From Oscillospiraceae bacterium (lineage in GTDB: Bacteria > Bacillota > Clostridia > Oscillospirales > Ruminococcaceae): a stretch of DNA of 17,745 bases. Positions 1-7,255 of this stretch are shown here, in pieces. A program made the position numbers and the translations under genes. Numbering within the stretch: the first letter of the stretch is position 1; each line of letters starts with the position of its first letter. The stretch lies in NCBI GenBank assembly GCA_003453215.1, contig DMMB01000011.1:1-17745 (forward strand). The letters run 5' to 3'. The notes under the pieces are model-generated. The model was not told the DNA's origin, did no database searches, and worked only from the letters and a program-made list of their open reading frames with translations.

Positions 1-150
1 GGCATCTAAGCGTGAAACCGGCCACAAGATAAGATATCCCACTGATTAATCAGGTAAGACCCCTGGAAGACTAGCAGGTAGATAGGCTCAAGGTGTAAGC
101 GTCGTGAGGCGTTAAGCCAGCGAGTACTAATCGGTCGAGGGCTTGACCTA
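1..150 (+). rRNA. 23S ribosomal RNA, 3' end (partial)
   Basis: The first 150 bases match the conserved 3' terminal region of bacterial 23S rRNA. Recognisable elements are the stretch leading to GTGTAAGCGTCGTGAGGCG, the GAGTACTAATCGGTCGAGGG segment and the GGCTTGACCT terminus, which corresponds to GGCTTAACCT in E. coli. The 5' part lies outside the window. The 3' end at about 150 is set by analogy and may be off by a few bases. Confidence 0.95.
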
Positions 151-226
151 GTGTTGAAGGTCCTTGTGAAAGAGGAGTTATGGAAGCTTTGCATTGTTTA
201 ATTTTGAAGGTACCTGGAAAGAGTTT
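151..226 (+). other. 23S to tRNA-Lys spacer without 5S rRNA
   Basis: These 76 bases are too short for a 5S rRNA (about 115-120 nt) and show none of its conserved segments. They hold an imperfect direct repeat, TTGAAGGTCCT at 154-164 and TTGAAGGTACCT at 204-215, which may belong to rRNA or tRNA processing signals. The tRNA begins directly after. Confidence 0.7.
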
Positions 227-302
<76 letters not shown>

Positions 303-303
303 G

Positions 304-332
304 AAAAAAGACGCCTTTCGGCGTCTTTTTTT
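304..332 (+). terminator. Rho-independent terminator of the rRNA/tRNA-Lys operon
   Basis: Stem GACGCC (310-315) and GGCGTC (320-325) enclose a TTTC loop. An A-run precedes and a seven-T run (326-332) follows, so the stem can extend by A:T pairs. It starts two bases after the tRNA CCA. Confidence 0.93.
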
Positions 333-495
333 GTTTTTCCACTACCATATTTGGCTTTTATAATCCGGAAAACTATACTTTACTTAAAATGGACAAATTC
401 TTCTATGCGATAATTTTTATTGGATAAGTGTCATCTATTATATGATAATTTTGGTTTTTTTTCTCAAAATATAGACTTTCTCCGATTGGATTTTA

Positions 496-524
496 TTGAC
501 TGCAAATGGCGGATTTGCTATAAT
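496..524 (+). promoter_or_regulatory. Sigma-A promoter for lysR with inverted repeat in the spacer
   Basis: The -35 is TTGACT (496-501), the spacer is 17 bp (502-518) and the -10 is a perfect TATAAT (519-524), preceded by the extended -10 dinucleotide TG (516-517). The spacer consists exactly of the perfect inverted repeat GCAAAT-N5-ATTTGC, so a bound dimer would sit between the two promoter elements. The upstream DNA at 333-495 is AT-rich and I see no gene in it. Confidence 0.85.
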
Positions 525-567
525 ATGCATAGTAATATTTACCGAACAGAGAAAGGCGGGAAAGAGA

Positions 568-1464
568 ATGGAACTACGCAATATTACTACTTTTCTGCGG
601 GTAGCGGAGCTGCAGAATTTTACTCACGCTGCGCAGGAACTGGGCTATTCCCAATCGGCTGTTACTGTACAGATCCGCCAGCTGGAAACGGAATTGGGGG
701 TCCCTTTATTTGAACGGATTGGCCGTTCGGTGAGCCTGACAGCCCCCGGACAGGCTTTTTTGCAGCAGGCAGGAGAGATTATAAAGGCTGCAGAGCGGGC
801 CAAAGATGCAGTACGTACGGCGCCGGAACCGGAGGGAACGCTGCGGCTGGGCACGATGGAATCCCTGGGCGCTTCGGTAGTGTGGCGCCTCATTGCCGGG
901 TTTCATCGGCAATTTCCGCGGGTTAATGTAGTGGTGCGCACTTCTACGGCCGATGGCTTGCTGGAAATGATGCGGCGCAATGATGTCGATTTCATCTACT
1001 TTGTAGATGAAAAGCAGTACAGCCCGGATTGGGAAATACCCTTGTGCTGCCCGGAAGAAACTGTCTTTGTTACTTCGCCGCATTCCAGATTGGCGAGCCG
1101 CGCGGAGCCCATTCCGCTGCGGGAATTGGTCACTTACCCCTGTGTATTGACGGAAGCCGGAGAAAGCTATCGTATCCCTTTTGAGCGTTTACTGGCGGAG
1201 CACAATCTGGACGTTGCCCCCATTTTGGAAATCGGCAGTACCGAGATAGTGGCGCGCATGGTACGGGAAAACATCGGTTATTCGGTTTTGCCCATGTATG
1301 TGGCTTCGGAGTACATTAAATCCGGCGAATTGGTGACATTTCCGGTACCGGAATTCCGCTCCAATATGTATCAGCACGTCATTTATCACAAGAATAAGTG
1401 GGTTACACCCCAGATGAAGGGCTTTATGCAGACAATTATCGATTACGTAAATGCGGAGCGATAA
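568..1464 (+). CDS. LysR-family transcriptional regulator
   Basis: The 298-residue protein has the standard LysR length and layout. Residues 2-60 form the winged helix-turn-helix (NFTHAAQELGYSQSAVTVQI, then QLETELGVPLFER), which is highly characteristic. A linker helix follows, then a periplasmic-binding-like effector domain from about residue 90 to the end. I chose ATG 568 because it begins exactly at the HTH start; the in-frame ATG at 496 overlaps the -35 box. A purine-rich GGCGGG lies upstream. The next gene starts 13 bases after the stop, so the two are likely cotranscribed. The effector is unknown. Linkage suggests a role in purine or molybdoenzyme metabolism, which is inference. An inverted repeat in its own promoter fits autoregulation. 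Confidence 0.93.
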   Translation: MELRNITTFLRVAELQNFTHAAQELGYSQSAVTVQIRQLETELGVPLFERIGRSVSLTAPGQAFLQQAGEIIKAAERAKDAVRTAPEPEGTLRLGTMESLGASVVWRLIAGFHRQFPRVNVVVRTSTADGLLEMMRRNDVDFIYFVDEKQYSPDWEIPLCCPEETVFVTSPHSRLASRAEPIPLRELVTYPCVLTEAGESYRIPFERLLAEHNLDVAPILEIGSTEIVARMVRENIGYSVLPMYVASEYIKSGELVTFPVPEFRSNMYQHVIYHKNKWVTPQMKGFMQTIIDYVNAER

Positions 1465-1477
1465 GGGAGGAACCATT

Positions 1478-2272
1478 ATGGATCGGCTGGATCTTGCCAA
1501 AAAGGAAGCGGAACTGCTGGAGCAGGGAACACCCTATGCGGCTGTGACGATTGTGCATTCGGAAGGGACGGCCCGAACCGCGGGAAAGATGTTGGTACTG
1601 GCGGATGAATCCATCTATGGCACTGTTGGCGGCGGGGCAGGGGAAAGACTTGCCATCCGCGATGCGGCGGCCCTGCTGGCAGAAGGCAAAAACGCCGTTT
1701 GTCACTACGATTTGGATTCCCCTCTTTCGGCTGTCGGGAAAGCCTGCGGCGGCGAGCTAACGGTGTTTATCGAAAGCTGCTGCAGCACCCGCCCACAGCT
1801 TATGATGGTAGGGGGCGGTCATGTGGGATTGGCACTGATCCGCGCTGCGAAGCTGGCCGGTTTTGCGGTCACGCTGCTGGATACCCGCGGAGAAGAACAA
1901 ATCGGGACAGCAATCGCCGCGGCGGATCGGTTTATCCCGCTGGAAAATTTCGGCCCTGCGCTGGCGCAAACCAAACTGCCGCCCCATGCGTACTATGTGG
2001 TGGCCACCTACAGCCATGCTGCGGATGGCGAGGCTCTGGGCGGCGTTCTGCAGCATGCGGATGCGGCCTATGTCGGCATGATTGGCAGTGCGCGAAAAAT
2101 AAGCGCCATTCGGGAAAAACTGTTGGCACAGGGCATTTCCCCAGAACAGTTGGCTGCGGTGCACGCACCCATTGGGCTGGCTCTGGGCGGAGAAACGCCG
2201 GAGGAAATTGCAGTTTCCATTTTGGCGGAACTGCTGATGACCCGCTATGGCAAAACCAAAGCGGATTTGTAA
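1478..2272 (+). CDS. XdhC/CoxI-family molybdenum hydroxylase maturation protein
   Basis: The 264-residue protein has an N-terminal XdhC/CoxI domain (YAAVTIVHSEGTARTAGKML, then YGTVGGGAGER near residue 50) and a C-terminal Rossmann domain with the glycine motif MVGGGHVGLAL at about residue 110, followed by LLDTR. Family members bind and insert the sulfurated molybdenum cofactor into xanthine dehydrogenase-type enzymes and do not themselves oxidise substrate. ATG 1478 is preceded by GGGAGG (1465-1470). The gene lies 13 bases after the LysR gene and ends at a terminator. No molybdenum hydroxylase subunit or cofactor synthesis gene is in the window, so its client must be encoded elsewhere. Confidence 0.88.
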   Translation: MDRLDLAKKEAELLEQGTPYAAVTIVHSEGTARTAGKMLVLADESIYGTVGGGAGERLAIRDAAALLAEGKNAVCHYDLDSPLSAVGKACGGELTVFIESCCSTRPQLMMVGGGHVGLALIRAAKLAGFAVTLLDTRGEEQIGTAIAAADRFIPLENFGPALAQTKLPPHAYYVVATYSHAADGEALGGVLQHADAAYVGMIGSARKISAIREKLLAQGISPEQLAAVHAPIGLALGGETPEEIAVSILAELLMTRYGKTKADL

Positions 2273-2281
2273 GAATGAGGC

Positions 2282-2316
2282 GACCCACCCCAGCTTTTGG
2301 CGGGGTGGGTCCTTTT
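2282..2316 (+). terminator. Terminator after the xdhC-like gene
   Basis: A 10-bp perfect stem, GACCCACCCC (2282-2291) and GGGGTGGGTC (2302-2311), is followed by CTTTT. It lies between convergent genes. On the minus strand no T-run follows the stem, so termination of feoB by the same hairpin would be less typical. Confidence 0.88.
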
Positions 2317-2319
2317 CAT

Positions 2320-4464
2320 TTATACCATAAGAAGTTGGGCAAGGCCATTGACCAGCATACAGAGGAGAACCCCGCACAGGGTGGGCAGTACCGCCGCCAG
2401 CAGCGTCCATTTCAGGCTGCCGGTCTCTTTTCGGATGGTCATCAGTGTGGTGGCACAGGGCCAGTGCATCAGCATAAAGAGCATGACGCACAGTGCGGTG
2501 ATGGGCGTCCATCCATTTTGCAAAAAAACCTCCTGCATAGCGGCAAGGCTTTCCGGCTGCTGCAGCACCCCCTGCGAAAGATAGCCCATCAGCATAATGG
2601 GGACCACGATTTCATTGGCTGGCAGCCCCAGGAGAAAGGCCAGCAGGATGACCCCATCCAGCCCCAGGAGCCGGGCAAAGGGATCCAGCGTATTGGCACA
2701 GTAGGCCAGCACTGTGGTGCCATGGAGGGAAAGATTGGCCATCAGCCAGAGCAGCAGCCCCGCCGGAGCCGCTGCAGTAACGGCGCGCCCCAGCACGAAT
2801 AAAGTGCGGTCGCACACCGAGCGGATGATGACCTGCCCCCACTGCGGTTTCCGGTAGGGCGGCAGCTCCAGGGTAAAGGAGGAAGGAATGCCCTTTAGTA
2901 CGGTTTGACTCAGCAGCCGCGTCACCCCAAAGGTAGCCAGCACGCCCAAGAGAATCAGCCCGGTAAGCATGAGTGCGGAAAGCAGGGAACGCCCCCAGCC
3001 GCCCGCAGTCCCGATAAAAAAGAGAAGAATCAGATTGACCAGCGTGGGAAAGCGGCCATTACAAGGGACAAAGCTATTGGTAAGCACCGCCAGCAGCCGC
3101 TCCCGGGGGGAATCGATGATGCGGCAGCCCACCACACCGGCAGCATTACAGCCAAAGCCCATACAGATGGTAAGGGCCTGTTTGCCGCAGGCACCGCAGC
3201 ATTTCAGCGGTTTATCCAAATTGTAAGCCACGCGGGGCAGATAACCAATATCCTCCAGCAGAGTAAAAAGCGGAAAAAAGATGGCCATCGGCGGCAGCAT
3301 AACAGAAACCACCCAGGCGGCGACCCGATAAATGCCAAGAACCAATGCATCGTGCAGCCACGGGGGAACGCCCAGCGCCAATAGGGCGCGGCTGAGTATC
3401 TCCTGCAGCCGGAACAACCCATCGGCCAGCAGGGCAGAAGGGCCATTCGCACCGCTGATGGTGAGCCAGAAAATGAACGACAGCAGCAGAAGCATAACCG
3501 GGTAGCCCCAGCGCCGCCCGGTCAGAATTTTATCCCATCGGCGGTCGGCAGCAGAGTAGCTTTTCTCCTGACCGCTTACAACGGCAGCGGCGATCTGGGA
3601 GGCGGTTTCAGCCAGTGTGGTGACAATGCTGTCCCGCAGGCGTTCCGGGGAGATACCGCTTACGGCCAGGATGGTTTCGGCTTCCTGCATGGCAAGAAAA
3701 AGCCCCGCATTTTGCCGGAACGCTTTCCCTAAGTGCCGATCCAGCGCCTCCAATAGGGTGGGATCCCCCTCCAGCAGCCGCAGTGCCAGCCATCGGGGGC
3801 TTAGCCCATGGCAATCGGTTTGCCGCAGCACCCGGCACAGCGGGGCAAGGGCTTTTTCTATCGGTTCCGGGTACCGCACCTTTACCGGGGTGGGGGCCTG
3901 TTCCTGTGTGACAAGGCGTTCCAGCTGGGGCAGCAGTTTTTGGGGGGCGCCTTTTTGCCGGGCGGTGCAGGCGACTACCGGTACGCCCAGCAGGGTTTCC
4001 AGTCGGACAAGGTCAATTTGCAGGTGCCGCTTCTTGGCTTCATCCATCAGGTTCAGGCATACGGCAGCCCGCGGGGTAATTTCCAGGGTTTGCAGAACAA
4101 GATTAAGATTGCGTTCCAGGCAGGTGGCATCACACACCACACATACGGCCTTTGGCGCACCAAAACAGATAAAATCCCGCGCCACTTCTTCTTCCGCCGA
4201 ATGGGCCATCAGTGAATAGGTGCCGGGCAGATCAACCAGCCGATACGTTTTTCCTTGGTAATGGCAGCTTCCTTCGGCCGTGGCTACGGTTTTTCCGGGC
4301 CAGTTGCCGGTATGTTGGTTCATGCCGGTCAGGGCATTAAAAAGCGTGCTTTTGCCCACATTGGGGTTCCCGGCCATGGCAATGGTCACTTCCTGTCCTT
4401 CGGTGGATGCAGGCGGCTGCTGCCGCAGTGCCTTCCAACCGGTGCTGCTGCCTGTCAGCCCCAC
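2320..4464 (-). CDS. feoB: Ferrous iron transporter FeoB
   Basis: The 714-residue protein combines a cytoplasmic G domain with a multi-pass membrane region. G motifs are visible: P-loop GNPNVGKS (residues 32-39), switch threonine near 59, DLPG (78-81) and NLMD (138-141). The Gate-type hydrophobic segments follow from about residue 320. It imports Fe2+ using the GTPase as regulator or driver. The start is GTG at 4464, with AGGAGG nine bases upstream inside the end of feoA; the overlapping ATG at 4466 reads into a stop after three codons. This start gives about 25 residues before the usual VTIAMAGNPN beginning. It is coupled to feoA, whose stop is one base upstream. No feoC-like gene follows. 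Confidence 0.97.
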   Translation of the reverse strand: MGLTGSSTGWKALRQQPPASTEGQEVTIAMAGNPNVGKSTLFNALTGMNQHTGNWPGKTVATAEGSCHYQGKTYRLVDLPGTYSLMAHSAEEEVARDFICFGAPKAVCVVCDATCLERNLNLVLQTLEITPRAAVCLNLMDEAKKRHLQIDLVRLETLLGVPVVACTARQKGAPQKLLPQLERLVTQEQAPTPVKVRYPEPIEKALAPLCRVLRQTDCHGLSPRWLALRLLEGDPTLLEALDRHLGKAFRQNAGLFLAMQEAETILAVSGISPERLRDSIVTTLAETASQIAAAVVSGQEKSYSAADRRWDKILTGRRWGYPVMLLLLSFIFWLTISGANGPSALLADGLFRLQEILSRALLALGVPPWLHDALVLGIYRVAAWVVSVMLPPMAIFFPLFTLLEDIGYLPRVAYNLDKPLKCCGACGKQALTICMGFGCNAAGVVGCRIIDSPRERLLAVLTNSFVPCNGRFPTLVNLILLFFIGTAGGWGRSLLSALMLTGLILLGVLATFGVTRLLSQTVLKGIPSSFTLELPPYRKPQWGQVIIRSVCDRTLFVLGRAVTAAAPAGLLLWLMANLSLHGTTVLAYCANTLDPFARLLGLDGVILLAFLLGLPANEIVVPIMLMGYLSQGVLQQPESLAAMQEVFLQNGWTPITALCVMLFMLMHWPCATTLMTIRKETGSLKWTLLAAVLPTLCGVLLCMLVNGLAQLLMV

Positions 4465-4465
4465 A

Positions 4466-4705
4466 TCACACCACCTCCTGCCGGATCAGAATATTCCGGG
4501 CATCTTCGCTGCGCAAAGCAATGGCTGCCCCGCGGATCAGATAAGCCTTGGGGTCTCCGCTGGGGCTTTGGCCTACGCATTCTATCCGGGTTCCGGGCAC
4601 CAGCCCCAAATCCAGCAGTCTCCGGCGCATGGGGCCGGTGGTCAGCAGCTGCTGTACGGCAGCCCGTTCGCCGGGCTTTATATCATAGAGGGAAACGTAA
4701 TCCAT
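4466..4705 (-). CDS. feoA: FeoA-family protein
   Basis: The 79-residue protein is a single SH3-like FeoA domain. It shows the family pattern: the LYDIKPGERA start, the RRRLLDLGLVPGTRIE core, and the end with AYLIRGAAIALRSEDARNI. FeoA is a small cytoplasmic protein needed for FeoB-dependent Fe2+ uptake. Its TGA stop (4468-4466) is one base before the feoB GTG, and the feoB ribosome binding site lies within the feoA 3' end, so the two are translationally linked. The upstream region carries repeated CATAAC/GTTATG elements that may bind a metal-responsive regulator. Confidence 0.95.
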   Translation of the reverse strand: MDYVSLYDIKPGERAAVQQLLTTGPMRRRLLDLGLVPGTRIECVGQSPSGDPKAYLIRGAAIALRSEDARNILIRQEVV

Positions 4706-4712
4706 AGTGATA

Positions 4713-4753
4713 CATAACCTTTCCGGGAGTTATGATACTTTCGCTTGGTTATG
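4713..4753. promoter_or_regulatory. CATAAC/GTTATG repeat cluster upstream of feoA (candidate operator)
   Basis: CATAAC (4713-4718) and GTTATG (4729-4734) form an inverted repeat with a 10-bp centre. A second GTTATG lies at 4748-4753, spaced 19 bp from the first. The outer copies extend to ATACATAACC and GGTTATGTGT. The cluster lies within the 50 bases before the feoA start, over a weak candidate promoter (AGGACA, 16 bp, TATCAT on the minus strand). Position suggests an iron-responsive operator, but the sequence is not a textbook Fur or DtxR box. Confidence 0.45.
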
Positions 4754-4852
4754 TGTCCTTGCCAAGTGAAGGTACGGTAAGGGGAAACTCCCACTCCATG
4801 CTATTCATCTGCGGGGAAAGGGGGAACTGCTCCGGCAAAAGCAAAGAGATTC

Positions 4853-4882
4853 TTGACAAAAGGCAGGTCAATATTGTATTAT
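4853..4882 (+). promoter_or_regulatory. Sigma-A promoter of the TetR/ABC operon
   Basis: TTGACA (4853-4858) is a perfect -35. TATTAT (4877-4882) is a one-mismatch -10 after an 18-bp spacer; the alternative GTATTA has 17 bp. The palindromes that follow overlap the -10 end and the start region. Confidence 0.8.
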
Positions 4883-4908
4883 ATCATACGATATATAACA
4901 TAAGTTAT
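4880..4908. promoter_or_regulatory. Two adjacent palindromes, likely TetR autoregulatory operator
   Basis: ATATC-ATAC-GATAT (4881-4894, extended by a T:A pair at 4880/4895) is followed directly by ATAAC-ATAA-GTTAT (4895-4908). Both have 5-bp perfect arms and 4-bp centres. They cover the -10 end and transcription start and lie 15-43 bases before the TetR start codon, which is the usual position for TetR self-repression. Confidence 0.65.
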
Positions 4909-4922
4909 AGAAAGGAGTCATC

Positions 4923-5489
4923 ATGCCTCCCAAAGTAAAGATTACCAAAGAGGAAATTATAGCCGCGGCCCTGGAACTGCTGCGCCAAAAGGGGCTGGAG
5001 GCGGTGAACGCCCGCGCGATCGCCCAAATGCTGGGCTGTTCCACTCAGCCCATTTTCAGCAATTACAGCTCCATGGCCGACCTGCAGCAGGATGTACTGG
5101 CGGCTGCCTACGCCGAATACAGCCGATGGACCGAAGAACAGATGAAAGCAGGGAAGTACCCGCCCTACAAAGCTTCCGGCATGGCCTATATTGGCTTTGC
5201 CCGGCAGCAGCCGGAGCTGTTCCGGGTGCTTTTTATGCGGGATAGAACGGGGGAACCGCCGCAGCAGGAAGATGAGTTTACCAAGCGCATCATTGCCATG
5301 GTAATGGAAAAAGCCGGACTAAACGAAGCAGCCGCCCGTATGCTGCATCTGGAAATGTGGATTTTTGTCCATGGCGTTGCCAGTATGCTGGTCACCGGCT
5401 ATCTCAATTTGGAGGAAGAAATGATCAGCGCCGCTTTGACGGATCTTTATTTTGGGCAGCTGCAGCGCCAAAAGGGGGGGACAAAATGA
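4923..5489 (+). CDS. TetR/AcrR-family transcriptional regulator
   Basis: The 188-residue protein has an N-terminal TetR DNA-binding domain (residues about 7-54: ITKEEIIAAALELLRQKGLE, then NARAIAQMLGCSTQPIFSNY) and a helical ligand-binding C-terminal half of the WHG-like type. AAAGGAG (4911-4917) precedes ATG 4923. The stop overlaps the following ABC ATPase start (ATGA), so regulator and transporter form one operon. It probably represses this operon through the palindromes at 4880-4908 until a compound binds. The ligand is not predictable from sequence. Confidence 0.93.
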   Translation: MPPKVKITKEEIIAAALELLRQKGLEAVNARAIAQMLGCSTQPIFSNYSSMADLQQDVLAAAYAEYSRWTEEQMKAGKYPPYKASGMAYIGFARQQPELFRVLFMRDRTGEPPQQEDEFTKRIIAMVMEKAGLNEAAARMLHLEMWIFVHGVASMLVTGYLNLEEEMISAALTDLYFGQLQRQKGGTK

Positions 5490-6337
5490 AAGAGACCGTA
5501 TTGCAGGTACAGGGGCTGTGCAAACAGTACCCCACATTTTCGCTCAATAATGTGGGATTTTCTCTGCAGGCCGGCCGGATTATGGGCTTTATTGGGCGCA
5601 ATGGAGCCGGAAAAACAACAACTCTGAAATCCATTTTGGGTTTGGTGCACCCGGATGCCGGTGAAATTCGCTATTTTGGGCTGCCGTTTGCCGAAAATGA
5701 GCAGAAGATAAAAGAGCAGCTGGGCTATGCGGCCGGAGGAGTCAGCTATTATCAGCGCCGCCGCCTGCAGGAAATCGCGGCGATGACGGCCTCCTTTTAT
5801 CCCAGCTGGGATTCGGAAGCTTACCGGAATTATCTCCACCGTTTTTCTTTGGAGGAAAACAAGTGCCTGAGGGAACTCAGCGAAGGGATGAAGGTAAAAT
5901 TCCACCTGGCGCTGGCCCTTTCCCATCATGCCCGCTTGCTGCTCCTGGATGAACCGACCAGTGGTTTGGATCCGGTTTCCCGCGAAGAGCTGTTGGAAAT
6001 TTTCCTGCGTCTGGCCGGGGAGGGCATTGCCATCCTTTTTTCCACCCACATCACGTCGGATCTGGAAAAGTGCGCGGATGACATCACCTATATCCAAAAG
6101 GGATGCATTTTGGCCAGCAAACCCATAGGGGAATTCCAGCAGGATTACCGCTTGGTGCACCAGCAGGGAACACTTATCGCCGAGCAGGAAAAAACCATAC
6201 TGGGCCGCTGCCGGCAAAAGGCAGGGGATACCCTGCTCATTCATGGGGCGGATGCGGCACTGTTCCGCGAATGTCCGGTATCCCAGCCTACGCTGGAGGA
6301 AATTATGGTGCACCTGGAAAGGGAGGGAGAGGAATGA
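5486..6337 (+). CDS. ABC transporter ATP-binding protein
   Basis: The 283-residue ATPase carries Walker A GRNGAGKTT at about residues 38-46, signature LSEGMKVK, Walker B LLLLDEPTSGLD and the switch histidine in FSTHITSD. The sequence after the nucleotide-binding domain (about 60 residues) resembles exporters of the BcrA/ABC-2 type. ATG 5486 overlaps the TetR stop, and GGGGGG lies just upstream. It should energise the permease encoded next, acting at the cytoplasmic membrane. Substrate is unknown; candidates are drugs, peptides or cell-envelope compounds. Confidence 0.95.
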   Translation: MKETVLQVQGLCKQYPTFSLNNVGFSLQAGRIMGFIGRNGAGKTTTLKSILGLVHPDAGEIRYFGLPFAENEQKIKEQLGYAAGGVSYYQRRRLQEIAAMTASFYPSWDSEAYRNYLHRFSLEENKCLRELSEGMKVKFHLALALSHHARLLLLDEPTSGLDPVSREELLEIFLRLAGEGIAILFSTHITSDLEKCADDITYIQKGCILASKPIGEFQQDYRLVHQQGTLIAEQEKTILGRCRQKAGDTLLIHGADAALFRECPVSQPTLEEIMVHLEREGEE

Positions 6338-6984
6338 AAAAGCTGCTATATAAGGAACTGCGGCTTACCGCGGCGCCCATTACCTATGTCTTTTTGGCAT
6401 TTTCCCTGATGACGCTGATTCCGGGCTATCCCATTCTGGTGGGCGGCTTCTTTATCACCCTTGGCATCTTCTACACTTTTCAGCTGGCGCGGGAAAGCAA
6501 TGATATTCTGTACACCGCGCTGCTGCCCTGCCAAAAGCGTGATGTTGTCGCCGCCAAATATGCCTTTACTGTCCTGATGGAGCTAATGGGCTGGCTGCTG
6601 TGCGCTGTCCTTACTGCCCTGCGGCTGACGGTATGGCGCCATGCGGCTCTCTACACCCACAATGCCATGATGAATGCAAACCTTGCCTATCTTGGGTGGC
6701 TGCTTCTCCTTTTTGCCTTGTTTAATGGCATTTTCCTCGGCGGCTTTTTCCGTACGGCCTATCAGCTGGGCAAACCGTTTATCGTTTATGGCATTGCCTG
6801 TTTTGTAGTGATTGTGCTGGCGGAAGCTCTTCATCATTTCCCCGGCATGGCGGCAATGAATTCCCAGACCGAAGGCTTTGCCATGCAGCTGGTGGTACTT
6901 ATAGTTGGTGCGGTTCTTTTTGCCGTCGTAACAGCACTTTCCTGCCGTACCGCGCAAATCCGCTTTGAGAAGATCGACCTGTAA
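6334..6984 (+). CDS. ABC-2 type transporter permease
   Basis: The 216-residue, strongly hydrophobic protein starts MKKLLYKELRL, a typical ABC-2 permease beginning, and has about six predicted membrane segments. The cytoplasmic loop LLPCQKRDVVAAKYAF, resembling the LPxxRxxivxaKy pattern of these permeases, lies near residue 65. It overlaps the ATPase stop by ATGA and is preceded by GGGAGGGAGAGG. Together with the ATPase it forms a half-size two-gene exporter that would dimerise. It is followed by a terminator. Confidence 0.9.
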   Translation: MKKLLYKELRLTAAPITYVFLAFSLMTLIPGYPILVGGFFITLGIFYTFQLARESNDILYTALLPCQKRDVVAAKYAFTVLMELMGWLLCAVLTALRLTVWRHAALYTHNAMMNANLAYLGWLLLLFALFNGIFLGGFFRTAYQLGKPFIVYGIACFVVIVLAEALHHFPGMAAMNSQTEGFAMQLVVLIVGAVLFAVVTALSCRTAQIRFEKIDL

Positions 6985-6986
6985 AA

Positions 6987-7019
6987 AATCCCCGTCACCG
7001 GAAAAAGGGACGGGGGTTT
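6987..7019 (+). terminator. Terminator of the TetR/ABC operon
   Basis: Stem CCCCGTC (6990-6996) and GACGGGG (7009-7015) with flanking A/T pairing is followed by TTTCTTT. It begins two bases after the permease stop. The loop is 12 nt and the T-run is interrupted. Confidence 0.75.
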
Positions 7020-7159
7020 CTTTATACTTCAAAAAAGGATCCCACAGAGGGGATCGACTCTATCATATCGCAAGCAGCACTGTATTGCAAGAAATATTTT
7101 TACCACATTCGCATTTTCTCTTAATTCTCCAATTAATAGTTGAAAATGCCGATTAATAT

Positions 7160-7173
7160 CTGCAAATTTGCAG
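7160..7173. promoter_or_regulatory. Perfect 14-bp palindrome upstream of the pyrG promoter
   Basis: CTGCAAATTTGCAG is a perfect palindrome ending two bases before the -35 box. The AT-rich stretch before it (7065-7159) has no gene. The half-site GCAAAT also forms the inverted repeat in the lysR promoter at 502-518. Confidence 0.5.
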
Positions 7174-7175
7174 CA

Positions 7176-7204
7176 TTGACCGCAAAATCCTGCAGCGGTA
7201 TAAT
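7176..7204 (+). promoter_or_regulatory. Sigma-A promoter of pyrG
   Basis: TTGACC (7176-7181), a 17-bp spacer (7182-7198) and a perfect TATAAT (7199-7204). Transcription would start near 7211, giving a leader of about 45 nt. No initial GGGC-type run and no attenuator hairpin, as used for CTP-sensitive control of pyrG in Bacillus, is visible. Confidence 0.88.
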
Positions 7205-7255
7205 CTAAACTGTTTTTTAGTGCGGTGAAAATACCAAGTGCGAGGAGTGAAAAGT

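Noticed and set aside
1699..2802. 367-codon plus-strand frame overlapping xdhC and feoB.
   Set aside because: It is a shadow of high-GC third positions crossing a terminator, with a composition (Arg/Gly/His rich) unlike a real protein.
4737..4773. 12-bp imperfect hairpin (ACTTTCGCTTGG / CCAAGTGAAGGT) upstream of feoA, considered as a metal riboswitch.
   Set aside because: Two pairs are wobbles only on the plus strand and become mismatches in the feo-direction RNA, and I could not fit the conserved four-helix layout of known metal riboswitches.
7205..7255. Bacillus-type CTP-dependent attenuation of pyrG.
   Set aside because: No GGGC-like start and no terminator hairpin in the short leader.
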